Shown piece after piece: positions 1 to 4,979 of a stretch of 6,053 bases of DNA. Below the pieces are notes generated by a model. It searched no databases and had not been told where the DNA came from. It was given only the letters and a program-made list of their open reading frames with translations. The stretch lies in the NCBI GenBank assembly GCA_003219495.1, contig QHOZ01000018.1, forward strand, positions 1 to 6,053. Reading direction: 5' to 3'. The stretch comes from Verrucomicrobiota bacterium (lineage in GTDB: Bacteria; Verrucomicrobiota; Verrucomicrobiae; Chthoniobacterales; UBA10450). Within the stretch, counting starts at the first letter, position 1; every line of letters begins with the position of its first letter. The translations under genes were made by a program, and so were the position numbers.

Positions 1-7
1 TTTTCAT
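1..7 (-). CDS. Start of a downstream gene, probably ABC-2 permease (only two codons in window)
   Basis: An ATG read on the minus strand at 7-5 follows the TAA stop of the ABC ATPase gene after only 3 nt, and is followed by AAA and then the window edge. Such tight spacing is typical of translationally coupled genes. GldA/NosF-type ATPases are usually followed by their membrane permease gene, so a permease is the natural guess. Nothing of the protein beyond Met-Lys is visible, so its identity rests on context alone. A GGAG lies in the end of the ATPase gene (minus strand, 26-23), but at about 15 nt from the ATG it is further away than a normal ribosome binding site. Confidence 0.4.
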
Positions 8-10
8 CGC

Positions 11-958
11 TTAGATCGAGATCTCCGGTTGGTCTGAGTGCGTGATCTCGACGAACACGTCTTCGAGCGTCGCGCGGCGTTGCGTGAGTTCGCGTAACGT
101 CCAGTGGCGCGTCGCCGCAAGCTTGAAAATTTCTTCGCGCACATCGAGCCCGGATTCCACGCGCAGCGAAAATCTCTGCCAGTCATCGTTCTGATCGCTT
201 GTGACATCGCGCACGCCTGAAATCAGTTTCAATTGCTCCGCGCCGTCGTCGCCTCCGGTTTTTGCTTCAACAACAACCCCGCCGGCCTGTCGGATTTGGC
301 CGAGCAGATTCTTCGGCGTATCGCACGCTTCGATCCTTCCCTTGTGAATGATGATGACGCGGCTGCAGGTCATCTCCACTTCCGGCAAAATGTGCGTCGA
401 AAGCAAAATCGTGTGCTGCTTGCCCAGATTTTTGATCAGCTCGCGCACTTGTCGGATTTGATTTGGATCGAGACCGATCGTCGGTTCGTCGAGAATCAGA
501 AGTTCCGGCTCGTTGACCAATGCGTCCGCAAGACCGACGCGTTGCCGGTAACCTTTCGAGAGCGCGCCGATTAATTTTCGTTCGACTTCGCGCAAGCCGC
601 AGAGCTCTTTCACATCGCCGACGCGTTCCGCGACGCGACGGTGCGGCACGCCTTTGAGGGCCGCGCGGTAATCGAGATACTCGGTCACGCGCATATCATT
701 ATAGAGCGGGACATTTTCCGGCATGTAACCCAGGCGCGAGCGAGCCTGAAGCGATTGCTCGAAGACATCGAAGCCGGCGATCGACGCGCGACCCGCAGTT
801 GCCGGCATGAATCCGGCAAGAATGCGCATGGTGGTCGATTTCCCGGCGCCATTCGGCCCGAGAAAACCCATGATCTCGCCTTGGCCGACCTCGAAACTCA
901 AATCGCGGATCGCGGTATGGCCAGCGTATCGCTTGGTTAAATTTTCAACTTTAATCAT
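11..958 (-). CDS. ABC transporter ATP-binding protein, GldA/NosF-like (ABC-2 exporter type)
   Basis: This 315-residue cytoplasmic ATPase would drive a membrane permease of the ABC-2 class; the substrate cannot be told from sequence. All nucleotide-binding motifs are present in order: Walker A GPNGAGKST (34-42), Q-loop region YMPEN (78-82) with Glu in the place of Gln as is common in this subfamily, signature LSKGYRQRVGLA (133-144), Walker B LLILDEPT (153-160), D-loop GLDP (162-165) and H-loop STHIL with His189. The last ~95 residues form the extra C-terminal domain of this group, ending in ATLEDVFVEIT. An in-frame TAA two codons before ATG 958 fixes the start; no Shine-Dalgarno is evident. 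It lies 59 nt after htrA on the same strand with no terminator-like hairpin between, and 3 nt before the next ATG, so the three are probably one transcript. GldA of gliding bacteria is similar, but that role should not be assumed. The family call is firm; the specific role is open. Confidence 0.93.
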   Translation of the reverse strand: MIKVENLTKRYAGHTAIRDLSFEVGQGEIMGFLGPNGAGKSTTMRILAGFMPATAGRASIAGFDVFEQSLQARSRLGYMPENVPLYNDMRVTEYLDYRAALKGVPHRRVAERVGDVKELCGLREVERKLIGALSKGYRQRVGLADALVNEPELLILDEPTIGLDPNQIRQVRELIKNLGKQHTILLSTHILPEVEMTCSRVIIIHKGRIEACDTPKNLLGQIRQAGGVVVEAKTGGDDGAEQLKLISGVRDVTSDQNDDWQRFSLRVESGLDVREEIFKLAATRHWTLRELTQRRATLEDVFVEITHSDQPEISI

Positions 959-1017
959 TCGAAATTATTTTGTGAGACAATCGGAAACGTATTGCGTTGT
1001 CGAAAATTTTTGCGTTG

Positions 1018-2175
1018 TCAACGGGCAGCGAGCGTGACCGACTCGATCCGCCTCCCTGCGCCCCCCGCGCGAACGATACCGACAACAAAATCGACACTCG
1101 TCCCGCTGCGCGCGCGGCTCAAAAGGTCCTCGATTTCTTTCACCGAGTTAACGTCGTGTTTCCCAACGCGATAAATCACAAGCCCGCGTTGAATGCCGGC
1201 TTCATCGGCCGGGCTGTTTGGCTCGATGCCGCTGATTAAAACGCCGCGCCCCCGCTCCAGCGAAAGCGCTTCTGTTAAATCGTTGCTCAACTCTTGTAAT
1301 TGCATTCCGAACAGTTGTTCCGCGCGGGAGCTCGATGCTTCCTCCGCGGCCGGCTGAGTTTTACCGCCGGGATGTTTTTCAGCAAAGCCTTTGAACTCCT
1401 TTACACTGTCGCGCACTACGTCGGCTGGAATCGCGAATCCCATTCCCTGCGTCGGAACGCCCTGCGGCGTGAACGCCATTTTCGCGGAGCTGATTCCGAC
1501 AAGACGCCCGGAAATGTCGATCACCGGTCCGCCGCTGTTGCCCGGATTAATCGCCGCGTCTGTTTGCACGAGGTTTTTGTAATCGACTTCGCCGATGCTG
1601 ATGTCGCGCTTCGTTGCGCTCAACACGCCGCGGCTGATCGAGCTTCCATAACCGACCGCGTTGCCAACGACGATCACGGTTTCGCCCAGCAAGTTCGGAG
1701 AAATGTTCTCGAGACTGATGAACGGAAACTGTTCCTTCGAATCGATCTTGATGAACGCGAGATCCTTTTTGTCGTCGCCGGTGATGTAATGCGCGCTGTA
1801 AGTCTTGCCGTCATTGGTCGTCACTTTGATTTTCAAATCCGCCGCGCGCTCCACCACGTGCTGGTTTGTGACGATGTAGCCGCCCGGATCGACAATGAAT
1901 CCCGAACCGAGACTTTGCAGCGTCTGACGAATTTCGCGCGGACGCGAACGGTAGGTTCCAAAAAATTGCGCGTAAAAGTCGTCGATCGGATCACGAACTG
2001 CGCGTCGAATCACGCGCTCGGTGTTGATGTTCACGACCGCCGGCAAAACGTTGGCGACTGCGAGGACCGCCGGTTCGGCCGCTGGATCAGCCTGCGCGAA
2101 GCACGATGTCGATCTTGCTAGGGCAAAAACGCCTAACGCAGTCAGCGCCGGCCAAATTCTTCCGTGAGTCCCCAT
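1018..2175 (-). CDS. Periplasmic serine endoprotease, HtrA/DegP/DegS family, one PDZ domain
   Basis: This 385-residue trypsin-fold protease probably acts in the periplasm, degrading or sensing misfolded envelope proteins. The N-terminus looks like a Sec signal: Arg6, a hydrophobic stretch at about 7-20, then a likely cleavage near Ala27-Gln28 (SCFA/QAD). Cys25 does not sit in a good lipobox. The protease domain spans about 38-262, with the catalytic triad His106 (TNQHVV), Asp138 (KKDLAFIKI) and Ser214 (NPGNSGGPV). A single PDZ domain covers about 285-370 (GVLISGIEPNSPADEAGI). One PDZ makes it closer in layout to DegS or HhoB than to two-PDZ DegP, though with a cleavable signal rather than an obvious anchor. 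The linker at 266-285 is Ala/Ser/Glu-rich. An in-frame TGA at 2214-2212 and no other start codon before ATG 2175 fix the start. It is the first gene of the minus-strand group and is divergent from sucA. The gene appears intact. Confidence 0.95.
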   Translation of the reverse strand: MGTHGRIWPALTALGVFALARSTSCFAQADPAAEPAVLAVANVLPAVVNINTERVIRRAVRDPIDDFYAQFFGTYRSRPREIRQTLQSLGSGFIVDPGGYIVTNQHVVERAADLKIKVTTNDGKTYSAHYITGDDKKDLAFIKIDSKEQFPFISLENISPNLLGETVIVVGNAVGYGSSISRGVLSATKRDISIGEVDYKNLVQTDAAINPGNSGGPVIDISGRLVGISSAKMAFTPQGVPTQGMGFAIPADVVRDSVKEFKGFAEKHPGGKTQPAAEEASSSRAEQLFGMQLQELSNDLTEALSLERGRGVLISGIEPNSPADEAGIQRGLVIYRVGKHDVNSVKEIEDLLSRARSGTSVDFVVGIVRAGGAGRRIESVTLAAR

Positions 2176-2186
2176 TCGTGCCGAGC

Positions 2187-2215
2187 AAGTAACGAAGCGC
2201 GCTCGCGACTGTCAA
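2187..2215 (-). promoter_or_regulatory. Candidate sigma-70-like promoter for the htrA-type gene
   Basis: The minus strand holds a perfect TTGACA -35 box (2215-2210). A 17-nt spacer follows, but the hexamer at the -10 position (2192-2187, TTACTT) is a poor match. The -10 edge lies about 11 nt before ATG 2175, so a transcript from here would have almost no leader, in keeping with the missing Shine-Dalgarno. The candidate rests mainly on the -35 box and the position in a divergent gap. No convincing plus-strand promoter for sucA was seen in the same gap. Confidence 0.25.
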
Positions 2216-2252
2216 CTTGCCGTGCGGCCCAATCATCCGAAATTGACTGCGC

Positions 2253-3464
2253 ATGCGAACGACCATCGCCGCTCGGGCTAATCTCGAACTAATCGATCAG
2301 AATTATGCGCGCTGGCAGGAAGATCCAGCGTCGGTCGATCCGAGCTGGGCCGCTTTCTTTGAGGGATTCGAGCTGGGAAACCTGCCGCAGAAAAACGGCG
2401 CGGCGGTTGCGGCGCCGCGAGCGGCCACGGGCGAGAGTCCGTTGCAGACCCGAATCGACGGTTTGGTTTACGCATATCGCACGCTTGGTCACACCGTCGC
2501 GCTCGTGAATCCGCTCGCGGAGAAGCGTCCCGAAAATCCGTTGTTGAGTTTGCGCGAGCTTGGCTTCAGCGAAAAGGATCTCGATCTTCGTGTCTCGTCG
2601 AAATTCTTCGCGGACGGGGAAACGATGACGCTGCGCGAAATGATTGCGCGTCTCACGAAGATTTACGCGGACTCGATCGGCGCGGAGTTCATGCACATTC
2701 AGAACACGCGCATCCGGAACTGGGTCCGGCATCGGCTCGAGTCGCGGCCAGACAAACATTCGACGCCGCGCAAGGTGAAGATCGGAATTTTGCGCGCGTT
2801 GATGGAAGCGGAGTCGTTCGAAACTTTCCTGCACTCGCGTTACGTCGGCCAAAAACGTTTTTCACTTCAGGGCGCGGAATCGCTCATGGTGATTCTCGAT
2901 TCGATCCTTCACAAATGTCCGACGGACGGGATCGAAGAAATCTGCATGGGCATGGCGCACCGGGGCCGGCTCAACATCCTCGCGAACTTTTTGAAAAAAT
3001 CGCTCCGCGTCATCTTCACCGAGTTCAGCGAAAATTACGTTCCCGAATCGGTCGGCGGTGACGGCGATGTCAAATATCACCTCGGTTATCGCACCATTCG
3101 CAAGCTCGGTTCCGGCGCGCAGATTGAAATTCGTCTCGCCGCAAATCCCAGCCATTTGGAAGCGGTCGATCCAATCGTCGAAGGAACGGCGCGCGCGCGT
3201 CAACGCATTCGCGGCGACACGGAGCATCGCCGGAAAGTTTTACCGTTGCTCATTCATGGCGACGCCGCGTTTGCAGGGCAGGGGATCGTTGCTGAAACGC
3301 TGAATATGTCGCAGCTCCACGCTACCCGAAGACGCGCGTTCGTCGATGTACGCGACCGACGTGGCGAAGATGATCGAGGCGCCAATTTTTCACGTCAATG
3401 GCGACGACGCGCTCGCTTGTCTGCAAGTGAGCCAGCTCGCGCTCGATTTCCGCCAGGAATTTAA
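2253..3464 (+). CDS. sucA: SucA N-terminal part (E1 of 2-oxoglutarate dehydrogenase), native to residue 356 then frameshifted
   Basis: This frame gives 403 codons, of which about 356 are genuine SucA. Residues ~10-42 are the N-terminal E1 segment (NLELIDQNYARWQ.., FFEGFE) that helps anchor E1 to the E2 core. Family blocks follow: GMAHRGRLNIL (233-243, His236), KYHLGY (274-279), NPSHLEAVDP (298-307) and HGDAAFAGQG (335-344), whose Asp337 should be the first Mg2+/ThDP ligand. After NMSQLH (351-356) the sequence becomes an Arg/Ala-rich tail of about 47 residues that looks like out-of-frame GC-rich coding DNA and ends at 3464. An in-frame TGA at 2244-2246 makes ATG 2253 the first start. No Shine-Dalgarno is visible. 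If translated alone, this polypeptide lacks the central pyrimidine-binding and C-terminal domains and should be inactive. Confidence 0.85.
   Translation: MRTTIAARANLELIDQNYARWQEDPASVDPSWAAFFEGFELGNLPQKNGAAVAAPRAATGESPLQTRIDGLVYAYRTLGHTVALVNPLAEKRPENPLLSLRELGFSEKDLDLRVSSKFFADGETMTLREMIARLTKIYADSIGAEFMHIQNTRIRNWVRHRLESRPDKHSTPRKVKIGILRALMEAESFETFLHSRYVGQKRFSLQGAESLMVILDSILHKCPTDGIEEICMGMAHRGRLNILANFLKKSLRVIFTEFSENYVPESVGGDGDVKYHLGYRTIRKLGSGAQIEIRLAANPSHLEAVDPIVEGTARARQRIRGDTEHRRKVLPLLIHGDAAFAGQGIVAETLNMSQLHATRRRAFVDVRDRRGEDDRGANFSRQWRRRARLSASEPARARFPPGI
3222..3241 (+). repeat. 20-nt exact direct repeat within sucA, copy A
   Basis: The 20 bases at 3222-3241 recur exactly at 3883-3902. Both copies are read in the sense frame as Glu-His-Arg-Arg-Lys-Val, one just before the LPLLIHGDAAF block and the other before FENGGPFEW. 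Both sites look like normal family positions, so this is probably chance similarity of codons rather than a mobile sequence. Confidence 0.6.
3318..3322 (+). other. sucA: Frameshift/deletion junction inside sucA
   Basis: Up to CAC 3318-3320 (His356) the frame of 2253 reads true SucA. From CTA at 3322 the next frame reads LPEDARSS and then the rest of SucA, leaving a single odd G between them. The second frame is open only from 3304, just after a TGA at 3301-3303, which independently confines the switch to about 3304-3321. About 20 family residues are absent at this point. Sixty missing nucleotides plus the one leftover base give a deletion of about 59 nt. A CCACG at 3317-3321 could be the surviving copy of a short repeat, since the lost segment should have ended in two Thr codons (for example ACC ACG) just before CTA. 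The repeat idea is inference. Confidence 0.75.
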
Positions 3465-4941
3465 ACGCGATGTCGTGATCGACATGTATTGCTATCGCCG
3501 CTACGGCCACAACGAAGGCGACGAGCCGGCGTTCACGCAGCCCCATCTCTACGCGAAGATCGACAAACACCCGTCGGCTGCGAAGTCTTACAAGCGCGAG
3601 CTGCTCGAGTCCGGCGCATTAAACGATGACGATGCCGCGTCGCTTGAAACGGAAATGGATTTGCGTCTAGAGATGGCGCTCGACACCGTTAAATCGCTCG
3701 AGAAAGAAAAAGTCGGCAAGCAGGCGCAATTCACAGAAGCGGCCGCGGTTTTTCAGCCGGAATACACGAGCGCGCCGGTTTCGACCGCGATCAGCGAGAA
3801 AACGCTCGCGCAAATTGTCGATGCGCTGACGCGCGTGCCCGACGATTTCAATGTTCAACCAAAGATCAAACGCGTCGTGCTCGAGCATCGCCGGAAAGTT
3901 TTCGAGAACGGCGGGCCATTCGAATGGCATTACGCGGAGTTGCTCGCGTTCGGTTCGTTATTGCTCGACGGAATACCGGTGCGTTTGTCGGGTCAGGACA
4001 GCGCGCGCGGAACTTTCAGTACCCGCCACGCGATTCTTTACGACGCGAAAACCGGCGCGCCCTATGTGCCGTTGATGCACATGTCTGACAAGCAAGCGCG
4101 CATTTGCATTTACAACAGTTTGCTCTCCGAGGCCGCCGTGCTCGGATTCGATTACGGTTACTCGCTCGATTATCCGAACATGCTCTGCTTGTGGGAAGCG
4201 CAGTTCGGCGATTTTTCCAACGGCGCGCAAACGATCATCGATCAGTTTATTGTTTCGGCGGAATCGAAATGGCAACGGCCGAGCGGAATCACGCTCTTGC
4301 TGCCGCACGGTTATGAAGGCCAGGGGCCGGAACATTCCAGCGGCCGGCTCGAACGTTTTCTGCAAGCGTGCGCGGAAGACAACATTCAAGTCTGCAATCT
4401 CACGACGTCGGCGCAGTACTTTCACGTTCTGCGGCGTCAGATGAAGCGCGATTTCGTGAAACCGCTCGTGATCATGACACCGAAGAGTTTGTTGCGCGCC
4501 GAGTTCGCTTCATCGCGCGCGGAAGAATTCACTAAAGGTCGCTTCGAAGAAATTCTCGGAGCGCCTGAAGCCGGATCCGCAAACAAAACAAAACGCGTCA
4601 TTCTTTGCTCGGGCAAAGTTTATTACGATCTCTTGAAGTACCGTGACGAAAAGAAGATCGACAACGCCGCGATCATTCGAGTCGAGCAGCTTTATCCGCT
4701 CCACGAAAAGAAATTGAAATCCATGATGAAAGCGTTTCCGGACAAAGCGCAGATCGTCTGGTGTCAGGAAGAACCTGAAAACATGGGCGCGTGGACCTTC
4801 ATGGAGCCGCGGCTGCGGAAATTGTTCGGACGCGAAATTGCCTACGCCGGCCGCGACGCCGGCGCGAGCCCTGCCGTCGGCTCACTCGCGCGCCACAAAC
4901 GCGAGCAGGCCTGCGTCGTCAAAGACGCGTTCAACGTTTGA
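3346..4941 (+). CDS. sucA: SucA C-terminal part (E1 of 2-oxoglutarate dehydrogenase)
   Basis: The real coding sense begins at 3322; ATG 3346 is simply the first Met and has no ribosome binding site, so independent translation is doubtful. Numbering from that Met, the blocks are YATDVAKM (2-9), HVNGDD (16-21), YGHNEGDEPAFTQP (53-66), the transketolase-like pyrimidine-domain block GQDSARGTFSTRH (216-228), LPHGYEGQGPEHSS (319-332), and near the C-terminus the CSGKVYYD, RVEQLYPLHE and WCQEEPENMGAW blocks. These are diagnostic of 2-oxoglutarate dehydrogenase E1 rather than of pyruvate dehydrogenase. The frame runs to TGA 4939-4941 without further damage, and codon use matches sucB. sucB begins 38 nt later on the same strand, as in many sucAB operons. 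Confidence 0.88.
   Translation: MYATDVAKMIEAPIFHVNGDDALACLQVSQLALDFRQEFKRDVVIDMYCYRRYGHNEGDEPAFTQPHLYAKIDKHPSAAKSYKRELLESGALNDDDAASLETEMDLRLEMALDTVKSLEKEKVGKQAQFTEAAAVFQPEYTSAPVSTAISEKTLAQIVDALTRVPDDFNVQPKIKRVVLEHRRKVFENGGPFEWHYAELLAFGSLLLDGIPVRLSGQDSARGTFSTRHAILYDAKTGAPYVPLMHMSDKQARICIYNSLLSEAAVLGFDYGYSLDYPNMLCLWEAQFGDFSNGAQTIIDQFIVSAESKWQRPSGITLLLPHGYEGQGPEHSSGRLERFLQACAEDNIQVCNLTTSAQYFHVLRRQMKRDFVKPLVIMTPKSLLRAEFASSRAEEFTKGRFEEILGAPEAGSANKTKRVILCSGKVYYDLLKYRDEKKIDNAAIIRVEQLYPLHEKKLKSMMKAFPDKAQIVWCQEEPENMGAWTFMEPRLRKLFGREIAYAGRDAGASPAVGSLARHKREQACVVKDAFNV
3883..3902 (+). repeat. 20-nt exact direct repeat within sucA, copy B
   Basis: This is the partner of the 3222-3241 copy, 661 nt downstream and on the other side of the frameshift junction. 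Because the frame of the true protein changes between them, both copies still encode the same six residues (EHRRKV). Confidence 0.6.
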
Positions 4942-4979
4942 TTCGACCGCGCGTTTCTTCTGCGCTTAGTTAGGCGTGC

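Larger units (their letters stand above)
2253..4941 (+). pseudogene. sucA: sucA, 2-oxoglutarate dehydrogenase E1 component, disrupted by an internal frameshifting deletion (or assembly error)
   Basis: Taken as a whole, this stretch is one E1 gene. E1 decarboxylates 2-oxoglutarate using thiamine diphosphate (ThDP) and passes the succinyl group to the lipoyl arm of SucB. The first 356 codons (frame of 2253) and the last 539 codons (from 3322) match the family order from end to end. With about 20 missing residues restored, the product would be about 915 residues, close to the usual ~930. The joint at 3318-3322 changes frame and drops the family's G-Y-x-T-G-G...N-N-Q-x-G-F-T-T segment, which includes the Asn that binds the ThDP Mg2+ ion. 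Only this one lesion is visible; all other blocks are conserved. It could be a real null mutation or an assembly or consensus error. An error is quite plausible, because loss of E1 would break the TCA cycle while sucB next door still looks functional. Confidence 0.85.

Noticed and set aside
992..1019. Ten-base direct repeat TTGCGTTGTC (992-1001 and 1010-1019) between htrA and the ABC ATPase gene
   Set aside because: Only two short copies 18 nt apart, one overlapping the htrA stop codon. There is no dyad or promoter context strong enough to call an operator.
1300..2121. Long open frame on the plus strand (273 codons) opposite the htrA-type gene
   Set aside because: It is a GC-rich antisense shadow of a clearly real protease gene. 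Its translation is Arg/His/Val-rich with no recognisable motif.
2176..2252. Plus-strand promoter for sucAB, e.g. TTGACT at 2243-2248 or TTGCCG at 2217-2222
   Set aside because: TTGACT overlaps the start region and leaves no room for a -10 box; TTGCCG has no acceptable -10 at normal spacing.
2253..4941. Programmed ribosomal frameshift in sucA
   Set aside because: No slippery heptamer or stimulatory structure is seen at 3304-3321, and about 20 conserved residues are missing, so a frameshift alone could not restore the enzyme.
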